Assembly (NCBI RefSeq): GCF_042684485.1
Contig: NZ_JBHULM010000007.1
Coordinates: 434,001-498,000, forward strand
Length of the DNA: 64,000 bases
DNA from: Oceanihabitans gracilariae
Lineage (GTDB): Bacteria > Bacteroidota > Bacteroidia > Flavobacteriales > Flavobacteriaceae
Direction: 5' to 3'
A program made the translations under genes and the position numbers. Under the pieces are notes generated by a model that was given only the letters and a program-made list of their open reading frames with translations, made no database searches and was not told the DNA's origin. The stretch's first letter is position 1, and each line of letters opens with the position of its first letter. Below are positions 35,703 through 44,090 of the stretch, piece after piece.

Positions 35703-35906
35703 ATGGTAACAAGTATTTTAACAGCCCTTTTTGTTGTTTTTATTTTAGTTTTAGGCATCAACCTAAAGAAAACACTTTATGTTAATGAACATGAAGCTAG
35801 CATTTTAAAAGCACTAGATACTTTTGATAAAAACATTAAGGAAATAGATGAAATTTCTAAAATCCCTAATTATACTTTAACCAAAGATCATCTTTACAAT
35901 AAATAA
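35703..35906 (+). CDS. Small membrane protein (67 residues), partner of the preceding gene
   Basis: One membrane helix (about 3-22, ILTALFVVFILVLGINL), then a soluble helical tail (NEHEASILKALDTFDKNIKEIDE). It starts immediately after the upstream stop codon and ends at a strong terminator. No family recognised. Confidence 0.6.
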   Translation: MVTSILTALFVVFILVLGINLKKTLYVNEHEASILKALDTFDKNIKEIDEISKIPNYTLTKDHLYNK

Positions 35907-35934
35907 AAAAACCTGCATTTAGCAGGTTTTTTTT
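35904..35934. terminator. Bidirectional terminator between the small membrane genes and ettA
   Basis: Stem AAAAAACCTGC / GCAGGTTTTTT with an ATTTA loop and T tracts on both strands. Confidence 0.9.
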
Positions 35935-35953
35935 ATTCTTTATACATAACTAA

Positions 35954-37645
35954 TTATCTAACTAGCTTTTTATATTTAATTCGTTTTGGCATTAAGTCAC
36001 CACCAAGACGTTTCTTTTTATTTTCTTCGTATTCACTAAAACTACCTTCAAAGAAATATACTTGAGAGTCTCCTTCAAAAGCAAGGATATGTGTACAAAT
36101 TCTATCTAAAAACCATCTATCGTGACTAATAACTACAGCACAACCAGCAAAGTTTTCTAAACCTTCTTCTAAGGCACGTAATGTATTTACATCTAAATCA
36201 TTGGTAGGCTCATCTAAAAGCAATACGTTTCCTTCTTCTTTAAGTGTCATAGCAAGGTGTAAACGGTTACGTTCACCACCAGAAAGTAATTTTACTTTTT
36301 TATTTTGCTCACCTCCAGAGAAATTAAATCGGCTTAGGTATGCTCTAGAATTTACTTCTTTTCCTCCCATCATTACCAATTCTTGCTCATCACTAAAATT
36401 TTGCCAAATTGTTTTTTCTGGATCTATATTAGCGTGTTTTTGATCTACATATGCAATTTTAGCTGTTTCCCCTACTTTAAACTCTCCTTTATCAGGAGTT
36501 TCTTCTCCCATAATCATACGGAAAATAGTAGTTTTACCTGCACCATTAGGACCAATAACACCAACAATACCTGCTTGTGGTAAATTGAAGTTTAAATCTT
36601 CATATAACAACTTATCTTCATAGCCTTTACTTACACCTACAGCTTCAATAACGTTGGTACCTAAACGAGGTCCATTAGGAATATAGATTTCTAATTTTTC
36701 GTCAAGTTGTTTTTGATCTTGACTCATTAGTTTATCGTAATTTTTTAAACGTGCTTTTTGTTTGCTTTGACGTCCTTTAGCTCCTTGACGTACCCAATCT
36801 AACTCACGCTCTAGTGTTTTTTGACGTTTAGAAGCGGTTTTACTTTCTTGTGCCATACGTTTAGACTTTTGGTCTAACCAAGAAGAGTAGTTTCCTTTCC
36901 AAGGAATTCCTTCACCTCTATCTAGTTCTAAAATCCAACCAGCAACATTATCTAAAAAGTATCTATCGTGCGTTACAGCAATTACAGTACCTTTATATTG
37001 TGCTAAATGATGCTCTAACCAATGTACAGATTCTGCATCTAAGTGGTTGGTAGGCTCATCTAATAACAACACGTCTGGTTCTTGTAAAAGTAAACGACAT
37101 AAAGCTACTCTACGACGTTCACCACCAGAAAGGACACTTATTTTTTTGTCTCCATCTGGAGTACGTAAAGCATCCATTGCAATTTCTAATTTGGTATCTA
37201 ATTCCCATGCATTAGCAGCATCAATTTGATCTTGAAGCACTGCTTGACGGTTCATTAGCTTTTCCATTTTATCGGCATCGCTATATACTTCTTCTAAAGC
37301 AAACTGGTCATTAATACTATTGTATTCATCAAGAATAGCAACGGTTTCTGCTGCACCTTCTTTAACAATTTCTAAAACCGTTTTATCTTCATCTAATTGT
37401 GGTTCTTGTTCTAAATAACCTACAGTGTATCCTGGAGAAAAAACAACATCTCCTTGATAGTTTTTATCTAATCCTGCTATAATTTTAAGCAAGGTAGATT
37501 TACCAGAACCATTAAGACCAAGTATTCCTATTTTAGCTCCATAAAAGAAACTTAAATATATATTTTTTAATACTGGTGTTTGTGCACTTTGAAATGTCTT
37601 GGTTAAACCAGACATTGAAAAAATTACTTTTTTATCGTCGCTCAT
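35954..37645 (-). CDS. ettA: ABC-F family translation factor, energy-dependent translational throttle protein
   Basis: 563 residues. Two ABC domains: Walker A GLNGSGKST (about 42-50) with signature LSGGERRRVAL (about 170), and GPNGAGKTT (about 350) with signature LSGGERNRLHL (about 460). They are joined by the charged ABC-F linker (SKRQKTLERELDWVRQGAKGRQ), and the protein lacks membrane helices. EttA binds the ribosomal E site and gates early elongation according to ATP/ADP. The length and both DEPTNHLD/DEPTNDLD Walker B motifs fit EttA. Its ATG overlaps the stop of the upstream small gene (TAATG). Confidence 0.93.
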   Translation of the reverse strand: MSDDKKVIFSMSGLTKTFQSAQTPVLKNIYLSFFYGAKIGILGLNGSGKSTLLKIIAGLDKNYQGDVVFSPGYTVGYLEQEPQLDEDKTVLEIVKEGAAETVAILDEYNSINDQFALEEVYSDADKMEKLMNRQAVLQDQIDAANAWELDTKLEIAMDALRTPDGDKKISVLSGGERRRVALCRLLLQEPDVLLLDEPTNHLDAESVHWLEHHLAQYKGTVIAVTHDRYFLDNVAGWILELDRGEGIPWKGNYSSWLDQKSKRMAQESKTASKRQKTLERELDWVRQGAKGRQSKQKARLKNYDKLMSQDQKQLDEKLEIYIPNGPRLGTNVIEAVGVSKGYEDKLLYEDLNFNLPQAGIVGVIGPNGAGKTTIFRMIMGEETPDKGEFKVGETAKIAYVDQKHANIDPEKTIWQNFSDEQELVMMGGKEVNSRAYLSRFNFSGGEQNKKVKLLSGGERNRLHLAMTLKEEGNVLLLDEPTNDLDVNTLRALEEGLENFAGCAVVISHDRWFLDRICTHILAFEGDSQVYFFEGSFSEYEENKKKRLGGDLMPKRIKYKKLVR

Positions 37646-37827
37646 TATACTCTTCCTTTTAATGCGTTAAAAACCCAAGCGACTGCAAAAAAACCAACTC
37701 CTACAGCAGCAAATCCCCAACCTGCAACATCATCATACCTAAATGCACCTAAAGCAATTAATGCTAAACCCACAAAAATCATAATCCATGTTGCCCAAGC
37801 TAATACTGTATTTTTATTCATTGCCAT
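37645..37827 (-). CDS. Small membrane protein coupled to ettA (60 residues)
   Basis: Two hydrophobic helices (about 9-27 and 35-55) separated by FRYDDVAGWG, ending in the basic KGRV. Its stop shares one base with the ettA start (TAATG). It resembles a small flavobacterial membrane family (CAL67264-type, from memory). Function unknown. Confidence 0.75.
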   Translation of the reverse strand: MAMNKNTVLAWATWIMIFVGLALIALGAFRYDDVAGWGFAAVGVGFFAVAWVFNALKGRV

Positions 37828-37874
37828 TATCTATTTCAATTTTTTAGTTAGTAAATACAAATATCGCCTTTTTG

Positions 37875-37902
37875 TATAAAAAAAGCATCCTAAAAGGATG
37901 CT
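37875..37902 (-). terminator. Terminator overlapping the pirin stop codon
   Basis: Stem AGCATCC / GGATGCT followed on the minus strand by T7. The first two stem bases are part of the TAG stop of the pirin-family gene. Confidence 0.8.
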
Positions 37903-38629
37903 AAATTTTTAACATTGGAACTTCTATAAAAAGTATTTCTGAATCTTCTCTAGGTTTTATTTCAAAACTATCTGTTTCTGAGACACCAATGGCATCTCTA
38001 GTTTGTAAAATTTCCGTATTTATTTCAAATTCGCCATGAATATTCATAACATAAACTCCATAATTTTCACTCTTTAAAGAATAGCTGAAGTTATTGTCTT
38101 TTGTTAAACTAATTCTTGAAATTAATGCATCTTGATGAATTTTTAGCGTTCCTTCTAATTCTTCATCTATAGAAGACACTAAGGTTTGAAGCTTATTATC
38201 TCTATCTTTTATATTAAAATGTTTTTGATCATATCTTGGTGAAACATTCTGTTTATTAGGTATCACCCAAATTTGAAACAAACTTAAATGCTCATCTACA
38301 GAGCCATTAATTTCAGAATGTTGCACTCCTGTTCCTGCAGACATAACTTGTACCTCTCCTGGCACTACTTCTTGCCATTGGTCATGTACAATATTATCTC
38401 TGTGTTTAAGCACACCTTTAAGCGGAATGGTAATGATTTCCATATTATCATGAGGATGTGTACCAAATCCCATTTTAGGAGCAATAATATCATCGTTTAA
38501 AACACGTAAAGCTCCAAAATGCACTTTCTCTTTATCAAAAAAACTGGCAAAACTAAAGGAATGGTTTGCTTGTAACCATCCATGATTTGCAAATCCTCTA
38601 CTCGCTGCTTTATGTATTATTGTTTTCAT
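37901..38629 (-). CDS. Pirin-family cupin protein
   Basis: 242 residues, bicupin. The N-terminal cupin carries the metal ligands H58 and H60 (GTHPHDNMEIIT), H104 and E106 (GTGVQHSEINGS). Pirins bind iron; some have quercetin dioxygenase activity and others are redox-responsive partners. The gene follows a MarR regulator and an FMN reductase on the same strand, which points to a quinone or electrophile response. Its stop codon is inside the terminator stem. Confidence 0.9.
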   Translation of the reverse strand: MKTIIHKAASRGFANHGWLQANHSFSFASFFDKEKVHFGALRVLNDDIIAPKMGFGTHPHDNMEIITIPLKGVLKHRDNIVHDQWQEVVPGEVQVMSAGTGVQHSEINGSVDEHLSLFQIWVIPNKQNVSPRYDQKHFNIKDRDNKLQTLVSSIDEELEGTLKIHQDALISRISLTKDNNFSYSLKSENYGVYVMNIHGEFEINTEILQTRDAIGVSETDSFEIKPREDSEILFIEVPMLKI

Positions 38630-38653
38630 TTTAATTGTAATTTTAATTGTTCT

Positions 38654-39091
38654 TTATCTCATTTTATCTAACAAGTTGCTTAATTGAGAAGCTTCTTCTT
38701 CGGTTAAATTTTCAAGTAAATCTTTTCGGTCTGCTTTAGCTATATCTTCAAGCAACTTTAAGCCTTGATTCGTAATTTTAATATGTACTACTCTTCTATC
38801 TGTAGGACAAGGAATACGTTCAATCAACTCCTTAGCACAAAGTTTATCCATTAAACGCGTAGCATTAGGAGACCTTTCAATCATGCGTTCTTTAATAGTT
38901 TGCACTTTTAAGGGTTCTCCTGCTCCTTTTAATATTCTCAAAACATTGTACTGTTGTGATGAAATTTTAAAAGGTTTAAAAAATGACGTTTGATAACTAT
39001 TAATCCAATTTGCTGTATACATAATGTTAAGCATTGCTTTTACTTTATGATTTGGAAAAGTAGAATTAATATCTTTTGAAAAATCTCCCAT
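38654..39091 (-). CDS. MarR-family transcriptional regulator
   Basis: 145 residues. A winged helix-turn-helix (about 45-110) includes the recognition helix region RSPNATRLMDKLCAKELIERI and the wing CPTDRRVVHIKIT, with the conserved DRR. It probably represses its own cluster (DoxX-like, FMN reductase, pirin) and is released by phenolic or oxidised ligands. It lies 24 bases upstream of pirin. Confidence 0.9.
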   Translation of the reverse strand: MGDFSKDINSTFPNHKVKAMLNIMYTANWINSYQTSFFKPFKISSQQYNVLRILKGAGEPLKVQTIKERMIERSPNATRLMDKLCAKELIERIPCPTDRRVVHIKITNQGLKLLEDIAKADRKDLLENLTEEEASQLSNLLDKMR

Positions 39092-39134
39092 ATTTTTTAT
39101 GCTATTTTTTTATGAATAATTGAATGGATGCTTA

Positions 39135-39665
39135 TTATAAGTTACTTTGAAACTCCTGTACTTTGTTTAATAATTGCGTATTTAATTCTTCATTAGTAAC
39201 CTTTCCTTCTGAAAAATTTGCATTAAATGAAGGAAATGAAAAACTAGCAACAATATTTCCTCCCATATAAGGAAAACGTCCTGAAGCAATATCTAAAACA
39301 GTTGCTCCTCCTCTTGCTCCTGGAGAAGTTGCCATTAATAACATTGGTTTTTCACTCCATAATTTTCCATCTAGCCTAGACATCCAATCTAAAATGTTTT
39401 TAAAAACCGTTGCATAAGCACCATTGTGTTCTGCTAAAGAAAGCACAATACCATCTGAAGCTTTTATTTTATCTAAAAACACTTTTGCATTATCTGGAAT
39501 ACCATGCTCTATTTCATGGTCTATACCATAAAGAGGTAAAATAAAATCGTTTAAATCTAAGATATCTACTTTTACATCTTTTACTTGTTTCGCTGTATAA
39601 ACCGCTAATTGTTTATTAATAGATTGTTTACTATTGCTACCTGCAAATGCTATAATATTTTTCAT
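39135..39665 (-). CDS. NADPH-dependent FMN reductase
   Basis: 176 residues, flavodoxin-like fold. The phosphate-binding loop AGSNSKQSINKQLA is at about 8-21, and LSLAEHNGAYATVFKNILDW is the usual flavin and dimer region. It reduces flavins or quinones with NAD(P)H. It starts one base after the stop of the DoxX-like gene and belongs to the MarR-linked cluster. Confidence 0.88.
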   Translation of the reverse strand: MKNIIAFAGSNSKQSINKQLAVYTAKQVKDVKVDILDLNDFILPLYGIDHEIEHGIPDNAKVFLDKIKASDGIVLSLAEHNGAYATVFKNILDWMSRLDGKLWSEKPMLLMATSPGARGGATVLDIASGRFPYMGGNIVASFSFPSFNANFSEGKVTNEELNTQLLNKVQEFQSNL

Positions 39666-39666
39666 A

Positions 39667-40023
39667 CTAGTTTTGTGTTTTTTTGTTAAAAATATAAGAT
39701 ACTACCAATAAAACTAAAGCTACTAAAGCTGTTGCTTGCCCTCCATCTCCTATCATATAATGCGCAAAAAACGCTAATATAAAAGCAAAGAAAAAACCTG
39801 CATAAGCCCATTCTTTAATAACGTTAAACTTTGGGTTCCAAATGGCAAACAACCCTAAAAGTTTTGCTATTGCATAAGGGTAAATAATATAGCTTGGATA
39901 CCCAAAATTGGTAAACATTTGCGCTACTGCATCATGATTAAAAAAATACATGCTGACAGAAAACAACATTATTAATGTTAATAAGCCTGTTGCTACGTAA
40001 AAAATAATTTTATTCTTTTTCAT
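39667..40023 (-). CDS. DoxX-like membrane protein
   Basis: 118 residues, four membrane helices. The pattern (SYIIYPYAIAKLLGLFAIW) matches the DoxX-like/DUF417 group found next to thiol or quinone stress genes. It is the first gene of the four-gene cluster, separated from the FMN reductase by one base. Confidence 0.8.
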   Translation of the reverse strand: MKKNKIIFYVATGLLTLIMLFSVSMYFFNHDAVAQMFTNFGYPSYIIYPYAIAKLLGLFAIWNPKFNVIKEWAYAGFFFAFILAFFAHYMIGDGGQATALVALVLLVVSYIFNKKTQN

Positions 40024-40170
40024 AAATTTTGTTTTGATTTAGTGGTACAAATCTACAATAAATTCATTTATATTCCTAGGAAACTATTCCCATGTAATAT
40101 TATTTAACAAAACATTCACTTTTTAAACATGATTTGGTTTTGTAAATTCGTGACAAATTAAGCAACTAAT

Positions 40171-41799
40171 ATGGACATCAACTTCAATAAAAACGAAGAT
40201 TACAACAAACTTCTAGTATCTGATTTAACCAAGCGTTTAACAAAAGTTAAACTTGGTGGGGGACAAAAACGTATAGACAAGCATCATGCAAAAGGTAAAA
40301 TGACTGCTCGAGAACGAGTAGATTATCTACTAGACTCTAAAGCTAAATCTATAGAAATAGGTGCTTTTGCAGGAGACGACATGTATGCAGAACATGGAGG
40401 ATGTCCTTCTGGAGGTGTTATTGTTAAAATAGGATATGTACAAGGAAAACAATGTATAGTTGTTGCCAATGACGCTACTGTAAAAGCAGGAGCTTGGTTT
40501 CCTATTACAGGAAAAAAGAATTTAAGAGCACAAGAAATAGCTATAGAAAATAAACTGCCAATTATTTATTTGGTAGATTCTGCTGGAGTGTATTTACCAA
40601 TGCAAGATGAAATTTTTCCGGATAAAGAACACTTTGGTCGCATTTTTAGAAACAATGCAGTAATGAGCAGCATGGGAATTACCCAAATATCTGCTGTTAT
40701 GGGAAGCTGTGTTGCTGGTGGAGCCTATTTACCTATTATGAGTGATGAAGCTTTAATAGTAGATAAAACAGGAAGTATTTTTCTTGCTGGAAGCTATTTG
40801 GTAAAAGCTGCTATTGGAGAAACTATTGATAACGAAACTCTAGGTGGAGCCACTACGCATTGTGAAATTTCTGGTGTTACCGATTATAAAGCTAAAGATG
40901 ATAAAGATGCTTTAGATACTATTAAGCGATTAATGGATAAAATTGGTGATTATGATAAAGCTGGGTTTAATAGAACAAAAGCTTTAAAACCAAAGGAAAA
41001 CCAAGAAGATATTTACGGAATACTACCAAAAAGTCGTGCAGATCAATACGATATGTATGAAATTATTAAGCGTTTGGTAGATAACAGTGAGTATGATGAA
41101 TATAAAGCAGGCTACGGAAAAACTATAATTACAGCATATGCTAGAATTGATGGTTGGGCTGTTGGTATTGTTGCCAACCAACGTAAATTAGTAAAAACCA
41201 AAAAAGGCGAAATGCAATTTGGAGGTGTAATTTATAATGATAGTGCAGATAAAGCAACACGTTTTATTGCTAATTGCAACCAAAAGAAAATTCCGTTAGT
41301 ATTTTTACAAGATGTTACTGGTTTTATGGTTGGTAGCAAAAGTGAACATGGAGGAATTATAAAAGATGGAGCCAAAATGGTAAATGCGGTAAGCAACTCT
41401 GTGGTACCAAAATTTACTATTGTTATAGGTAATAGTTATGGAGCTGGTAATTACGCTATGTGCGGAAAAGCTTATGACCCAAGACTTATTGCTGCTTGGC
41501 CAAGTGCTGAACTTGCAGTAATGAGTGGTAACTCTGCCGCTAAAGTATTATTGCAAATTGAAAAAGCTTCTCTTTTAAAGAAAGGAGAAGAAATTACTCC
41601 AGAAAAAGAAGCAGAACTGTTTAATAAAATTAAGGATAGATATGACAATCAAGTTTCTCCTTATTATGCAGCTGCAAGAATATGGACAGACGCTGTTATA
41701 AACCCATTAGACACCAGAACATGGATAAGTATGGGAATTGAAGCGGCTAACCACGCTCCTATTGAAAAGAAATTTAATCTTGGTGTTTTACAAGTTTAA
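40171..41799 (+). CDS. Acyl-CoA carboxylase, carboxyltransferase beta subunit
   Basis: 542 residues, biotin-dependent carboxyltransferase (crotonase fold, two halves). It contains GKMTARERVDYLLD and the oxyanion segments GSCVAGGAYLPIMSDE and NSYGAGNYAMCGKAYDP, as in methylcrotonyl-CoA and propionyl-CoA carboxylases. The length and the GGCPSGGV segment lean to the methylcrotonyl (leucine degradation) type, but this is not certain. No biotin carboxylase subunit is adjacent, so the partner is encoded elsewhere. Confidence 0.88.
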   Translation: MDINFNKNEDYNKLLVSDLTKRLTKVKLGGGQKRIDKHHAKGKMTARERVDYLLDSKAKSIEIGAFAGDDMYAEHGGCPSGGVIVKIGYVQGKQCIVVANDATVKAGAWFPITGKKNLRAQEIAIENKLPIIYLVDSAGVYLPMQDEIFPDKEHFGRIFRNNAVMSSMGITQISAVMGSCVAGGAYLPIMSDEALIVDKTGSIFLAGSYLVKAAIGETIDNETLGGATTHCEISGVTDYKAKDDKDALDTIKRLMDKIGDYDKAGFNRTKALKPKENQEDIYGILPKSRADQYDMYEIIKRLVDNSEYDEYKAGYGKTIITAYARIDGWAVGIVANQRKLVKTKKGEMQFGGVIYNDSADKATRFIANCNQKKIPLVFLQDVTGFMVGSKSEHGGIIKDGAKMVNAVSNSVVPKFTIVIGNSYGAGNYAMCGKAYDPRLIAAWPSAELAVMSGNSAAKVLLQIEKASLLKKGEEITPEKEAELFNKIKDRYDNQVSPYYAAARIWTDAVINPLDTRTWISMGIEAANHAPIEKKFNLGVLQV

Positions 41800-41818
41800 A
41801 CACATAACTTTAAAATAT

Positions 41819-41857
41819 AAAAAAAGGCATTTGAAAAAATCAAATGCCTTTTTTGTT
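41819..41857. terminator. Bidirectional terminator between the carboxylase and vWA genes
   Basis: A 14-bp stem AAAAAGGCATTTGA / TCAAATGCCTTTTT, located between convergent genes. Confidence 0.9.
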
Positions 41858-41861
41858 ATAA

Positions 41862-43997
41862 TTACAAACTTTGATAAGAGTTTACCAATCGTATAAATTC
41901 TGCTCTATAACCTAATGTATCTTTTCCTCTTCCGCTTTCAGCTAAAGAAATAACATCTTCTATTTTTGAATTATTATGATATTGTGAATATCTTAATTGC
42001 ATACCAAACAAAGCCACAGCAGCTGCAAATTGCATGTCTTTAGACGCTTGAACTAGAGCATCTTTTTGTACATGTACCATTTCAATACTTTTTTTACCAT
42101 CTGGCTTTTTATATCTAAACTTAACGGTTAATATTTCATCATTAAAATCTGTGTTCACCTCCTTTTTAGTGTATTTTAAATCTGAAACTTCTTTTAAATA
42201 GTTGCTTTTTATTCCTAAAGGAATTACTTCATACAAAGCAGTAACTGTATGTCCGCTTCCCAATTCACCTGCATCTTTTGTATCATCTATAAAGTCTTGG
42301 TCTGACAACAATCTGTTTTCATATCCTATCAATCTATATGCTTGTACTTTATTAGGATTAAATTCTACTTGAATTTTAACATCCTTTGCAATAGTATAAA
42401 GTGTGCCTCCAAATTCTTTACCAAATACTTTTTGTGCTTCTTGCATAGTATCAATAAATGCATGATTACCATTTCCTTTATCTGCTAATGTTTCTAATTT
42501 AGAATCTTTGTAGTTTCCATAACCAAAACCTAATACAGATAAAAATACACCTGACTTACGTTTTTGTTCAATTAATGTTTGCATATCTTTATCACTAGAA
42601 GCACCTACATTAAAATCACCATCAGTTGCTAAAATCACTCTGTTATTACCTTTTTTATTAAAGTTTTTTTCTGCTAAAGCATATGCTAGTTCAATACCTT
42701 CTCCTCCTGCAGTAGAACCTCCAGATTGTAATTTATGTAATGCTTTTAAAATCTTCTTTTTATCTTTTCCAGAAGTAGGCTCTAGTACAACTCCTGCTGC
42801 GCCAGCATAAACTACAATAGCTACTTTATCTTGTTCTCGTAATTGATTTACCAATAACTTAAAAGCAGATTTTAATAGAGGTAGTTTATTTTGTGCACTC
42901 ATAGAACCCGAAACATCTATTAAAAACGTAAGGTTACTTGCTGGTAATTCTTCATTTTTATACGTTTTACCTTGCAACCCTATCTTTACCAATTGGGTTT
43001 GGTTATTCCATGGTGTAATTGCTAATTCGGTATGTATAGAAAAAGGATGTTCTCCTGCTGGTTCTGAATAATTATAATCAAAATAATTCACCATTTCTTC
43101 AATCTTAACAGCATCTGCAGGAACATCTTGCCCATTATTAATCATTCTTCGTACATTACTATATGATGCTTTATCTACATCTATTGAAAAAGTAGATAAT
43201 GGAGAATTATTTGTGGTTTTAAATTTATTTTCGTGAATTTTAGTGTAGGTCTCATTATTTATTTGATGAATATTAGGAAAAACGTAATTGCTATTTTTTG
43301 TTTTCACTAAAATCAATCCATTTTCAGCCTTTTTGCCATACAAAACCTTAGCTGCTTCATTTTTAACAACTTCTAATTTTTCAACTTTTTTGGCTTTTAA
43401 ACTTTCTAACTCTTTATAAGTCGCAATTTTACCATCAATAACAATTAAAGCTTTATTCTTATTATTTGGTAATCCTCTAATTACAACTTTAGTAGAACCT
43501 CCAACATTACCATTATTATTTACAACATGTACTCCTGCTACTTTTCCTGATAGACTATTAATTATATTATTGTTAATTCGTTTTTTCCTGTTGTTTCCTT
43601 GCTTACGAGAGTTTGAAAGAAGTTCTGATCTCACCGATTGAACAGCATAACCTAAAGATTTACGCTCTCTTTTAATTCCCATAGCAGTAACTACTACTTC
43701 ATCTAAGCTAGTGTCTGGTTGTAGAGATACATCTATAGTATTTAAAGCTCCAACCGTTTTTTCTGTAGGTACATAGCCAACATAGGTATAAACTAAAATA
43801 TCACCAATATTTGCTTTAATGGTATATTTCCCCTCAAAATCAGTAGAAGTTCCGTTAGTTGTACCTTTTACTAAAATAGTTGCTGTAGGAAGTGCTAAGC
43901 CATTTTCATCACTTACAATTCCTGTTATTGTTTTTTCTTGTGCTTGTAATTGTATTGCAAAGAACAATACAAAAACAAATGGTAATACTTTTTTCAT
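41862..43997 (-). CDS. SusC-like plug/vWA fusion protein (YfbK-like)
   Basis: 711 residues. A signal peptide ends near LQAQ (about 20). A carboxypeptidase-like regulatory domain lies at 23-95, followed by a SusC-type signature (LDEVVVTAMGIKRERKSLGY) and a TonB plug (about 120-235). A YfbK-type vWA block with the MIDAS motif DVSGSMS (from D361) and IVVYAGAAGVVL then runs to the DUF3520-like C-terminus. The outer-membrane barrel that normally follows a plug is absent. vWA domains bind partners via Mg2+; the role of this fusion is unknown. The leader has a nested inverted repeat. Confidence 0.88.
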   Translation of the reverse strand: MKKVLPFVFVLFFAIQLQAQEKTITGIVSDENGLALPTATILVKGTTNGTSTDFEGKYTIKANIGDILVYTYVGYVPTEKTVGALNTIDVSLQPDTSLDEVVVTAMGIKRERKSLGYAVQSVRSELLSNSRKQGNNRKKRINNNIINSLSGKVAGVHVVNNNGNVGGSTKVVIRGLPNNKNKALIVIDGKIATYKELESLKAKKVEKLEVVKNEAAKVLYGKKAENGLILVKTKNSNYVFPNIHQINNETYTKIHENKFKTTNNSPLSTFSIDVDKASYSNVRRMINNGQDVPADAVKIEEMVNYFDYNYSEPAGEHPFSIHTELAITPWNNQTQLVKIGLQGKTYKNEELPASNLTFLIDVSGSMSAQNKLPLLKSAFKLLVNQLREQDKVAIVVYAGAAGVVLEPTSGKDKKKILKALHKLQSGGSTAGGEGIELAYALAEKNFNKKGNNRVILATDGDFNVGASSDKDMQTLIEQKRKSGVFLSVLGFGYGNYKDSKLETLADKGNGNHAFIDTMQEAQKVFGKEFGGTLYTIAKDVKIQVEFNPNKVQAYRLIGYENRLLSDQDFIDDTKDAGELGSGHTVTALYEVIPLGIKSNYLKEVSDLKYTKKEVNTDFNDEILTVKFRYKKPDGKKSIEMVHVQKDALVQASKDMQFAAAVALFGMQLRYSQYHNNSKIEDVISLAESGRGKDTLGYRAEFIRLVNSYQSL

Positions 43998-43998
43998 A

Positions 43999-44038
43999 AG
44001 GTTTGGTTTTAAAGTTTATATAAACTTATACCAAACCT
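43999..44038. promoter_or_regulatory. Nested inverted repeat in the promoter/leader of the vWA gene
   Basis: Outer arms AGGTTTGGT (43999-44007) and ACCAAACCT (44030-44038) enclose the perfect palindrome AAGTTTATATAAACTT (44012-44027). It overlaps the -7 element at 44032-44039 and reaches the base before the start codon, so it could be an operator or a 5'-leader hairpin. Confidence 0.6.
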
Positions 44039-44039
44039 A
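44032..44039 (-). promoter_or_regulatory. -7 promoter element (TAGGTTTG) for the vWA gene
   Basis: A minus-strand match to TANNTTTG about 35 bases upstream of the ATG, inside the outer arm of the nested inverted repeat. Confidence 0.5.
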
Positions 44040-44090
44040 TAGCGCACAAAACAGCAAATGCGTGAAGTATGCTTTTGAGTGCGTAAAGTA

